A stretch of DNA of 64,000 bases from Coniochaeta sp. PMI_546. Taxonomy: Eukaryota; Ascomycota; Sordariomycetes; Coniochaetales; Coniochaetaceae. The position numbers were made by a program, and so were the translations under genes. The notes under the pieces were generated by a model. That model made no database searches and had not been told where the DNA came from. It was given only the letters and a program-made list of their open reading frames with translations. The stretch's first letter is position 1. The number at the start of each line of letters is the position of its first letter. The stretch covers positions 1,112,606 to 1,176,605 of the forward strand of contig MU271144.1 in assembly GCA_021432605.1 (NCBI GenBank). Reading direction: 5' to 3'. Shown in pieces: positions 25,221 through 34,931 of the stretch.

Positions 25221-26060
25221 GCCTGGTGGAGATGTCTCAAACTCAGGGAGGATAAATGTACAAAGAGTTACCAATTGCAGCAAGAACCTCGAAGCAGACG
25301 TGAAGGTTGTGTGCATATAGAGCTATTTCATGCATCATGACGGGTGACATGTTTGAGTCATCGCCATGCTGATTTCTTGATTTCCTTTAGACGCGCGTTG
25401 GACCGACGCCCAAAGACGTGGCTCCAGAGATACCTTCCTTTTCTGGATGAGGATGAGGCCATCGCCGACGAACAGAGCAGGTCGAATGCTTACGCAGTAC
25501 ACTAACAATGTCTGATTAGGTCTAGTCAGTAGGTAGCTCAAGCCAAATGCAACGCGTATTGCATACGCAATATCTACAAGACGCACGACAGCCGCATCTC
25601 AACAAACACCATGTTCTGAACACCGTCTCATTGTATCGACCGCAGCCTACTGGCCAGGGATGGCTGCCAGACCGCTCTGTCTATTCATTGGGTACCTACC
25701 TAAGCTTCACACATGCACCTGCACCGAGACAAATCGCAGGTCTCCGCCCACTCATGTGCTTGCTGAAACCGCAAACCAGTCAGTTCTCACATGTCGAAAG
25801 AGGAAGAGACTACGTCAAATTTTACTTTTTTGATTCCTGTCGGTCATTCCATAAGCCCCTGGTATCAGACCTTTTTCCACCAGTTCAGACCTCTGATCTC
25901 CGTCATTCGGGCGATCCTGCAGGTCCTATGCAGTTTGTCCCTCTCGACCTGCATGGTCTCTGCATCACAGACAAGCCACAGATCATCTAGCCAATCGACC
26001 TCCAAGTATTCGCTCATGAAGCTTTCCAAGGACAGGAGTACAGACGAGGGGTAGAAAGAA
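25221..26060. other. Intergenic between GNAT and lysine aminomutase genes
   Basis: 840 bp between two genes on the same strand: 3' UTR of the aminomutase gene and promoter of the GNAT gene. No further gene is supported. Confidence 0.6.
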
Positions 26061-27869
26061 TCACTGCACCGGGTCATGATAATCGTAATGCCTGTCCTCC
26101 TTTCCCCTTCCCTTGACGGCCGGGGCCAGAAATGTCGAGACGCCCGTCTCGCGATCGTAGCTTCTGAACGAGCAAGCCAGCCGCTTTCCGCCTCCACCCG
26201 GCAGGTCGACCACGAACTGCGGCATCATGAAGCCGGCTATCGATCCGCGGATCTGGGCCTCCAGGTCCAGGATCGTCTGCAGCGGTGTCCGGAGGTGCTC
26301 CACCTTCTCGACCATGTCGCACTGGTAGACGTAGTACTGTCAAGTTGTCAGTTTAGGACGAACGATTGCTTTTTTCCGTTCCTCTTCCATATTCATATAG
26401 GCAGGTCATGTACGAAAGGAATAAAGGGAAGGGGAAGAGACTGACCGGAAAGACATTATTGTCCGCCAGCTCGCGGATGAGCTTCGACATCGTCTCGACG
26501 TCGTCATTGACACCCCTGAGCAGGACTGTCTGGTTGCGTACCGTGACCCCAGCCTCGAGCAGCTTCTGACAGGCCAGCCGCGTGACCCACGAGATCTCGT
26601 TGGGGTGGTTGAAGTGCGTGTGGACAGCCATGGCTTTGCCCGCCTTCTTAGCCAGGTTCGACAGACGAATCAGGGCATCGACCCAGCCGTCGGAGCCGTC
26701 CAGGATGCGCGTAGGCGCGACTGCTAGGCCCTTGGATGCGAAGCGGAAGCGCCGGATGTTGGGCATGTTGATGAGCCGCTCGCCGATCAGGGTGAGGTGC
26801 TCCGGCGCCAGGTAGTACGAGTCTCCGCCCGAGACGACGATGTCATGCAGCTGCGGCTGGCTCTCGATGTATGCGAAGGCTTCTTCCCAGCGCTTGCGGG
26901 TCGGTTTGAGCGAGGCTTTGGTGACGGTGTCGGTGTCTGCGCCGACCGCGTAAGAGCGGGTGCAGAACATGCAGTAGGTAGGGCAGACGGAGGTCGCTGA
27001 CGTTTGTTAGTGCTCGGTCCAAACATAGTATGCGAGTGATTCAATGCTGGTTGAGGTACATACGTAGGAAGAGCGCCTTGTCTGGATAGCGATGCACTAG
27101 TCCCTTGACCGGTGAGTCTGCTTCCTCGTGCAGCGAATCGAGCGTCAACTTGGGATGGTCGGGAATCATGGCCGACCGGAGAGGGAGAAACTGTCGGAAC
27201 AGAGGATCGTTACGCGGCGCCTCCCAGTTGATCCGGCTCAGGATATATGGCCTGGTGAGCGGTTAGTCCAGCGCGCAAGCATACAATCAGTTTGCTGCCC
27301 AGGGCACTTACGTGATACGAATGGCCATGGTGGCAGTCGTCACTCCGTCGAGGACATCCTTGATGAGCTCGTCGCGGCTCTGTGTTTGAGAGCCGCTGTG
27401 GTCAAGGGGCACATGCTCAGGCAGTACGGCGTTCAGGAATTTGACCAGTTTCGCGCTGCCCTGGACTGTGTTCGCGACCTGTGGGAGCGACAGTCAGCGT
27501 CATCATGAACGGAATGGGTTGGACTACAAAACATACACTCCAACGGTATGACAAGAAGTCCTTAGCAGATACATCAGCCCAGATGCGAGTCTTCCTCCAG
27601 AATTCGTCCTGCTGGTCGATGGGAACCTTCGAGATGTTGGGGGTTTCGATCATGGGTGCGGCTGCGGTTACTGTCGATGGGCTAGCCTTAGTGACTGATA
27701 CCCCGGCAGGACCGTTGTCAAGAGAATGAGTTCCTCCCTGGACAGAAGTGGTGAGCCGCGCAAGCTGACGAGGGAGACCTGACGCACGGAAGCACTGCGA
27801 TGCCAACGCAGGATTCATTCGGCCTGGGCGTATGGCGGAGGGCCTCGCCTTTGTGATATGGGACAGCAT
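26061..27869 (-). CDS. Lysine 2,3-aminomutase family radical SAM enzyme, probably mitochondrial
   Basis: Five exons: 27869-27537, 27478-27312, 27251-27064, 26996-26446 and 26336-26061, with introns of 58, 60, 67 and 109 nt, all GT-AG. The protein is 504 aa. The radical SAM iron-sulfur motif is C234-PTY-C238-MF-C241. Other KamA signatures are SGGDSYYL (285-292), HTHFNHPNEIS, LLRGVND (Asp394) and FVVDLPGGGGK, with Asp457 and Lys464, the likely PLP lysine. Family enzymes use SAM, PLP and a 4Fe-4S cluster to turn L-lysine into L-beta-lysine. The first about 49 residues hold many Arg/Lys and no acidic residue, a typical mitochondrial presequence. The clostridial C-terminal CxCxxC zinc motif is not seen. 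The family is mainly bacterial, so an old transfer is likely. Activity on lysine is inferred. Confidence 0.93.
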
Positions 27870-28861
27870 TGTTGCAGAGCTATCTGGTCGCGACTAATAG
27901 TTCACTTCGTGTTGCAATGGCGGATGTCTCGTTGGAGTCAAACAAGAGTCTGTGACTAGGTCAAAGGCTCCAGACTTTTCTGTTGTTCAGATCAGGTTCA
28001 GCTCTCCTCGAACATCCCGCGGCCCCGATCTTTCTGGCGCCGAATGTGAGTGAACCCCAAGGGTGAGTGAATCGAGACGCCGAGACGGGGCTCCAATATA
28101 AAGAGTCTCGAAGAAAGGGCAAGCCGACAAAAGCAATTCACCTAAGCTTTGACCAAAGGTGAACATCGCGTATGGTGTCGTTTACAACGGTCCATATGGA
28201 GCCTCTCGACCCGACCCTAGATCGACGGCTGCTTCTGAAGGCATATATGGACGGCATGTGAATGTTTGCCTACTCTAAGGCACTGAACTGCCCTGCTGCG
28301 TCTCGAGTCGGTCTTCACCGCTGCTACCAAGGCCTTTTTTGGTAGTAGGGAGGCGGCACCACCCCGTACTTCACGGGTTGTCCAAAGTCACTTTCACGCT
28401 TGCTCCCCCGTATACCACCTGTTCTTGTTCTCGCATTTCCTTTATAAAAGATCGATCTTTTGGATATTTTCGAACTTCCTAACTCGGACACTCTTGTGTA
28501 GGCATGCTTCGATAAATCAACCCCTGACATCTAAAAGGCCTTTTGTTCTAAGCACTACACTTATTGTATGCTCGCTTCTGGCGTCACCGCCTCAGTCCAT
28601 TTTGCCCAAGCCCTGCTTGTCCGTCAGTGTTCCCAAAAGGTAAGCACGGCAGACTGCAGGCCTGTCTCAGCGAGACGCACCTTTGTGACAACCTAAGACA
28701 CGAGTGAGTTCGAAGTAAGCCGTGCCCGGGGCCGTGAAGATTGGTGCAGTACTTTAGCTTCAACCTGTCGCTGCATCATCGCTTGGTGTGACGCCTCCAA
28801 CTTCAACCTCCTTGTAAATAGCAGTATCTGATATACTTACTAGGAGTTTCAAGCGTCTCCC
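27870..28861. promoter_or_regulatory. Divergent promoter shared by lysine aminomutase and MFS genes
   Basis: 992 bp between two divergent start codons. On the + strand it contains TATAAA at 28097 and TATAAAA at 28443. The latter overlaps a perfect 16-bp palindrome, AAAAGATCGATCTTTT (28446-28461). The hexamer CGAGAC occurs at 28073 and 28081, and inverted (GTCTCG) at 28104 and 28300. These are candidate binding sites for a regulator of both genes. Confidence 0.45.
28446..28461. promoter_or_regulatory. Perfect 16-bp palindrome overlapping a TATA box
   Basis: AAAAGATCGATCTTTT, about 400 bp upstream of the MFS gene start, overlapping TATAAAA. About one such palindrome is expected by chance in 64 kb, so the weight comes from its promoter position. 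Confidence 0.4.
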
Positions 28862-30641
28862 ATGGCTTCCGCTTGGGCCACCAGACCCCATACTGGTCAT
28901 GCGGGTAGTGTTATACCGGGCGTCGAGTAAGTGCAAACAATGTCTTTGTCTTTGTCCTGACTCTGACAAATACTAACCTTTAGGGCAGAGTACATGATTT
29001 TGACGCCCCTGTTGACGAAGCTCCGAATGCCATCCACAGTAATGGAGTCCGGACCCATGAGCACGTAGATACGGAGGCTCCGGTCGCAGACATGAGCACT
29101 GTCACTGGTCAGGAGAGACCAACTAGTCTCGATCATGGCTGGAGGCCATGGTTGACCGTCTGGGGTTCCTTCTGCCTAACTGTCGCAACGTACGGCCTCC
29201 TCAGCGCTATCGGCCTCTTCCAAACCTATTGGCATGAGCATCAACTACAGGCTGAGTCGGCTCCCAAGATATCATGGATCCCTTCCATGTTCGGCTTCCT
29301 CGCCTGCTTCTTCAGCTCACCAGTAGGTGTACTCTTTGACTTGTACGGCTCGTCGATATTACTGCCAGTGTCGAGCGTGCTGTACCTGGTCTCCTTCGTC
29401 GCCCTAGCGTTCAGCGCCACATATGCGCAGTTCATGGCCTGCTTCATTGTGGCGGGCATCTCTGCAGGTACCCTAGACCCCATCTGTCAGCCTAAAATGT
29501 TCTGGAAGCTGACAAGAACGTTCCAAAGCTGGACCGACGACAGTGGCTTATTCCGTGGTCAGCCACTGGTTTCATATCCAGAGAGGTCTAGCGCTAGGCT
29601 TCGTGACCGTTGGCGCAGCGTTCGGGGGAATATTCTTTTCCTTGGTCCTCAAGGCCCTGTTCACCCAATTGTCCTGGATGCAGGCCATCCTTGTCCTTTC
29701 AGCTATTTTGCTGTGCTTGCTAACCACCGGCAATGCGTTCATCAAGAAGCCTAACCCTAAGAGGGGCGGCAGTGAAGGCACCCGTGTGGACTTGAGCTGC
29801 TTCAGATCCTTGAAATTCTGGCTGCTCTGTTACACCGTGTTTGGTAGAGCCTCTGAAATTCCGCTCCTTGATCGAGGTAGTTGACACTGATGTGTTTGTA
29901 CAGTCTATGAGCTTGTGCTCTTCATTCAATGGGGTTCGATCCCGGCCTATTCGATCTTCACAGGTCTTGGGGACCAGTTTTACCTTATGATGGTGTATAA
30001 TATGTGCGTAACACCTCAGCCACATGACTCCCATCATTCGAGTTGTTGCAACCTTGACTGATATCCATGATCTGTAGAGGCGCGGTGATTGGGAGAAGCA
30101 TCCCACCTTGGCTGGCCGATATATGGTTTGGGCCACTCAACACCACAATCCTCATGAATATATTCTCGCTGTTGGTAGTTCTCCTCATCTGGCTACCATT
30201 CGGGACTGCCTCAGCAGCGGCGCTATTTGTCGTGGTCGCGCTGATGGGGGTTGCAACCGGCAGCTCCGTGCCACTATCAGGTATGTGACATGTCTCCATC
30301 AAGTATCGACCGCTTCCTAAAGACATGCAGCCACATGTGTCCTCACACTTTGCGAGCCCGGAAGGTCCGGCACCTGGCTTGGATGCACCTATACCATTGT
30401 CGGATTCGCGTAAGACTTTCTCCCCTTCAGCTTGATGAATGCCGGGGATTTTCTGATAACTGACATGACTTGTTGCAGAACCCTGATAGGAAACCCCATC
30501 ACGCTGGCAATCCTTGACAAGCATGGAGCTAGGGCACTTGTCATCTTTAACGGAGTCTTGCTTTGCACGGCGCTTACGAGCGCTCTGGCTCTTCGATGGA
30601 TGTGCCTGGGTGGTAGGTGGGCTTGGTTGGCCAGGGTTTAG
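28862..30641 (+). CDS. Monocarboxylate-type MFS transporter
   Basis: Seven exons: 28862-28926, 28989-29467, 29529-29843, 29904-30003, 30078-30280, 30331-30409 and 30479-30641; introns are 50-74 nt. The product is 467 aa. An acidic, soluble N-terminus of about 65 residues (MASAWATRPH...) leads to DHGWRPWLTVWGSF, which matches the conserved entry to the first helix of MCT-type porters. About twelve hydrophobic segments follow, with a cytoplasmic loop KKPNPKRGGSEG in the middle. The first intron uses a CAG acceptor at 28988 rather than the nearer TAG, since only that keeps the N-terminal exon in frame. A later ATG at 29092 is a possible alternative start. Fungal members carry monocarboxylates, riboflavin or unknown metabolites; the cargo is unknown here. 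It is divergent from the lysine aminomutase gene. Confidence 0.88.
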
Positions 30642-31890
30642 CGACTTCGTATGCAATGTTGTATGCAGGACACAAACAGCAGCACTCACTAGCTTCGTTT
30701 GGTAGGGTCGTAGTGATATCCTAGCTGGGCGTAATTCCCAGTTCCCTATTGATTGATCTTGCCGCCTGTTGTTCTAGAAGGATTTCAAAGCTTCCATCTC
30801 TCTGTTTGTGTTCCTCGACCACGCAGGCCTAGCTTCTTAGTTATGCATGCACGGCGTGCTTCCATTGTTCCATGGCGCACCGAAGTACCGGGATGTTTCC
30901 AAGGTTATATATTTTTGGGACTCTCGATCCCGTCAGTCTTCTTGCTGCTGTCGACTTTGGGAGCACCACGCATAGCTTGGAAACGATATCTTCCAGCAAC
31001 TTAGTATTGGACGAGCCACTAGCCAAGTACGAGCAGGTTCGACGTGGTAAAGCAGTTTGCGTGCCACAGAAACTATCAGCTGAAAGGGCATTTACAACTG
31101 TCGAATTGCTACCGAGGATTCAGACTGAGCAGAAGTCTAGGATAAGAACTCGCCGTAATATGGTCTGCACCCCCTCCTCTCATTGTGCCCACTGTAGTGC
31201 GAGACGTCTCCAGCGCTCATCTTGGACCAACCTGGACTCCCACAATCGCCTGGAAGGAGCTTTGTAGCTGGTGCCATCATACTGCATTGGTAGGACGACT
31301 CAAATACACAGATCTGATGTCGCTGTATCTGGTCCGATATCAGCTGTTGATTGGAAAGACATCAATAGTCGCAGCGCCAGAGCCTGCAATCCACTCCACA
31401 GAGTTCATATCGTGTAATGATTTTGACATTTTCAATGAATAATGCTGCAATTACAGATGCAAACAGCAGACGATGGGCGGATGGAACCAACATCCTTAGC
31501 CAAGGGAGACTTCCCAGGCTTCTCTGAACCCATGACGTGCTTTCTTGGCCAGTCTCTCGTGGATATACCGATCCAACTTCTCTCCAGACCCGCTAAATTA
31601 TTGTAGCCGTGATGATAACAGCTGTGATTTGGGGGCTTATTGCGCCCCACGATCTCCGGATCGCATACTGAAACACTCGTATTCTTGACCTGAGTCAATA
31701 CTCACGGAATAGTTAGCTCGAAAGCATTCGAAGCGAGACCGACGCTTCTCGTCTTCATCTTTGCAAGTTGGACCCATGCGAACGACTAATCTGTGCGGCT
31801 GACGCGCACAAGACACTCGCAGCGAAAGCGTCCCTTCTTGTCGGTGGATATGCCAGGTAGCCTAACAAGAGACGCATGACCTCGACCATC
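30642..31890. other. Intergenic between MFS and RPB7 3' ends
   Basis: 1.25 kb between convergent genes, holding their 3' UTRs. ORFs of up to 131 codons (30872-31267, +) have no recognisable motif and no credible exon partners. Confidence 0.5.
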
Positions 31891-31940
31891 CTAAGCTTGG
31901 AGACACCTGATATGACGAGTTAACATAAAGAGCACACAGT

Positions 31941-32572
31941 TTAGACATATGATGCATACCCGAGGAAATCGCCGTGGATGCTGCCAATAGCCCACATTTC
32001 GCCAACCTCGGTCCTGGTGCCAATAATCTTAACGCGGACTTGTGTACCCGGTTCGATGACCATATCGGCGTTGTTGGTGAACTGAGGTGGTGTAGCGTTC
32101 GCATCGTACTTTATCTCTTCGGGCATCAACTACAGTTGAGACAGTCAGCGACGATATTCCGGACAAGCTATAAGAAAAAAGTTAAGGAGCATACATGAGC
32201 CGAGACGAAGAGACGGAGGGGTCCAGCTTGAGCAAAGAAGCCGTGGGGGTTCACTGAATAGACGATAGCATCAACCTGTGCGGATTAGCCTGGGCAAACG
32301 ATATGCGCCTGAACGTAACGTACGGCTTCGCCCTTGAAGGGCCGCCAGACAACTGCGCGGTATCCAACAATGAACTCAGCCAAGCCGCTGCCGGGAAGAA
32401 TGCGTCCTTCAGAGACGTCGAAAGTATCCATGATGGAAATTATGTAGTAGTTTCCCGCGCAGGTGCCCTCAACATCCTTCAGCAGTTTGCTGGTAACCAG
32501 ATCGTGCATATTCCTGCCAAAATATGAAGGGTGTAGGGTGACCCGGCGCTCTAAGTTGTGGAGGAAAAACAT
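31941..32572 (-). CDS. RPB7: RNA polymerase II subunit Rpb7
   Basis: Exons 32572-32324, 32275-32195 and 32129-31941; introns are 48 nt (GTACGT donor) and 65 nt. The product is 172 aa and matches the eukaryotic Rpb7 pattern throughout: MFFLHNLERRVTLHPSYFG at the start, an RNP-like tip domain, and an S1/OB fold from about residue 85 ending in MWAIGSIHGDFLG. Rpb7 pairs with Rpb4 to form the stalk of RNA polymerase II. The last residues are uncertain. Read through, the gene ends GYASYV. Alternatively a GTATGC donor at 31959 and a CAG at 31907-31909 would join a 16-nt last exon (31906-31891), ending GCLQA at 171 aa. Both keep the conserved core. Confidence 0.96.
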
Positions 32573-33718
32573 GTTGACTGTGGTGAGATCTTGAATCGCA
32601 GCTCGGGGATTACGGAGTCCAATATCGTAGGCAGACGGAAGGACGAAAGTGTCGTATCGAAGTGCGCAAAGGTGTCAACGATATACCCGATCGGAGAGCT
32701 GGATATATGGCGCCAAAGACTGCCAATCAGTAGCGCGTTCTGAGATCGTAAAACAAAGCAGAGGCCGAAGGTGAAAGGACGTCAACAAGCGGCCGTGCGT
32801 GCTCGAGGGCTTGGGAAATAGCTAGCAGGAGCGCGCCCGCCAGCAGAAGGACCCGTGACTGCAAAACCCAGGACAACACGTATTGTTATCCTAGGCACCT
32901 CCTAAGCAGGGGAAAAAGGGCAGCCGCGCTCACTCGTGGTCGATGATGTGGTCGGAGGGGTTGATAATGATTGCACAGGAAAGACAGTGGGCCTGAACAA
33001 CGACGTTGACGAGGCTGAAAGAAACCGCGACTGTATGCGTAGAAGTGCACTAAGAAATTAAGTTGCCGGGAGTCAGCAGTCCCGGAGTGCATCCGGCTGC
33101 CCCACACCGCTTGGAGTAAGGTACCGGTAAGAGGTACCTCTACAGTGCACAGTACAGAGGTACTTGATTTTGGAGGCACTATGGGGCATCATCAGACAAA
33201 GAGACTTCACCAACGATCATATAAACATCGTCTATCTCTGTTGTCGCAATATAAGGTATGTACGGTACACATAGTACAATGCGTGAATGAAACTTTCGAA
33301 TTCATTGCTCAATGAACCATTAGGGGGCAGGTAACTCGGAAGAAGACGAGACATACCTGTGTCACATGACCACCAATACCTTAGCTTTCCCCCGGTCCAA
33401 AAGAAACCTGTCAAACCTCCTTCCCCCACACTGCACAGGCAACATGTGGAAACAGTCCAACCGGCTGGCCGTGGAGCACCTGTTCGAACAACTCCACGAT
33501 GCAACCATGAATCAGCCCATTTCACCGATGCCCAACGTCTTCTCCTAGCACCTAAACCACATGTCGATTGATGCGATCTCCCCTTAGGGACCTTTGCTCT
33601 TTGCCGGAGGAAATACCTATAAATGCTTGTTTGAGGCCAAATAGTCACTTTATAGCTGTCTGGTGCTTTCCGACTTCTTCACCGAACCGTCCTCACCCGG
33701 TCGAGGGCTCGCTCAACC
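32573..33718. other. Divergent intergenic region between RPB7 and MPO1
   Basis: 1.15 kb holding both promoters. A GAGGTACCTC palindrome lies near 33133-33142, with a second AGAGGTACTT half nearby at about 33160. ORFs here (up to 138 codons) have no recognisable motif. Confidence 0.5.
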
Positions 33719-34436
33719 ATGTCCCTCAACCTTGAAAAGCAGCTCACCTTTGTACGTGCACAACTCCTGTGGGTAATGATAGTAGACAGAGACCGATAGC
33801 TAACCTGCCTCCTAGTACGGTGCCTACCATCACAATACAGTCAATATTGCCATACACATGGTTTGTGTGCCGCTAATTCTAGCAACCTTCTTCACCTTGG
33901 TATGTTGCATAATCGGGGTGCCCAGACAACGGCACGGTTTTGCTTTGAATTAGAGTCTGACCGCTATGCGACAGTCCACAAACACAGGATCCTTCTTCAC
34001 ACCCCCACAATGGCTTTCGATACCATACCTCGAACCGAACCTAGGCACATTTTTCGCATTCCTCTGGGGAGCGCTATACGTCCTTCTCGAGCCCGTAGCG
34101 GGTACCGTTCTCGCAATACTTTGCGTAGCCTCTGCCGTAGTTGGGAATCAGTTGAGGCTAGCTAGCACGACGGCGACAAATCAGTGGGCCTCTGCGATAT
34201 TTATCGTCTCCTGGATTCTACAATTCATTGGGCATGGAAAGTTTGAGGGACGCGCTCCTGCACTCCTAGACAACTTGTTCCAGGCCATCTTCCTCGCTCC
34301 TCTGTTTGTCTGGCTTGAACTTCTATTCATGCTAGGATATCGGCCACAACTCAAGGCACGGGTTGACAAGGCGGTGGCGGTAGAGGTTGCCAAATTTCGG
34401 TCACAGAAGGCAGCCAAGAACGGAAAGGCACAATGA
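33719..34436 (+). CDS. MPO1: Mpo1-like 2-hydroxy fatty acid dioxygenase (DUF962 family)
   Basis: Exons 33719-33751, 33816-33899 and 33975-34436, with introns of 64 and 75 nt (CTAAC and CTGAC branch sites). The product is 192 aa. It begins MSLNLEKQLTFYGAYHHNTVN with the histidine cluster His16, His17 and His25, and has HGKFEGRAPAL in the middle; these histidines are the likely iron ligands. Several membrane segments follow and the C-terminus is basic. Yeast Mpo1 is an ER membrane, iron-dependent dioxygenase that shortens 2-hydroxy fatty acids by one carbon during phytosphingosine breakdown. The tiny first exon is needed to give the family N-terminus. Confidence 0.93.
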
Positions 34437-34931
34437 GAGAACAAGACACAGCAAGGTTGGCTCGTCAGGGACGGGGAAGACCACAAGGCCCTGCATCGAT
34501 CGCACGATGCAGAAACGATGACCTTTTACAGCGACACGAGATGCTAAACACTATACGTTGTCCTCGTTGAGCCCCATAGCGCTCATCACCATGACAATGT
34601 CAAGAGTTTCAGCTAATCAGGGCAGAGAAGCGGTGGCGGTTGTAGGAGGGGTCACTTGATGGTGACTGAAAACCTTTCAAAGGTCGATATTACGATAGGC
34701 GAATGCTACGAGATATGGTATACCACATTTACTTCACCGTAGGATCAGGAGACTCCGCTTTCGTTAGCATGTTGATTATATGAGAAATCTAGATCCAATA
34801 CCAGCAAACACACGAAACCCTTGTCCATCTATTTAAAACGCCCTCCGATGTGATACCACCATACCTTATGATAACCAAAGAAAAGAAGAACCTGAAAAGA
34901 CATACAGGCTAAGCCAGCATCCACGTTCTAG
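34437..34931. other. Convergent intergenic region
   Basis: 495 bp between the stop codons of the MPO1-like gene and the cysteine-cluster gene; 3' UTRs only. Nothing else was recognised. Confidence 0.6.

Noticed and set aside
30872-31267. 131-codon ORF downstream of the MFS gene
   Set aside because: No domain and no splice partner; it probably lies in 3' non-coding DNA.
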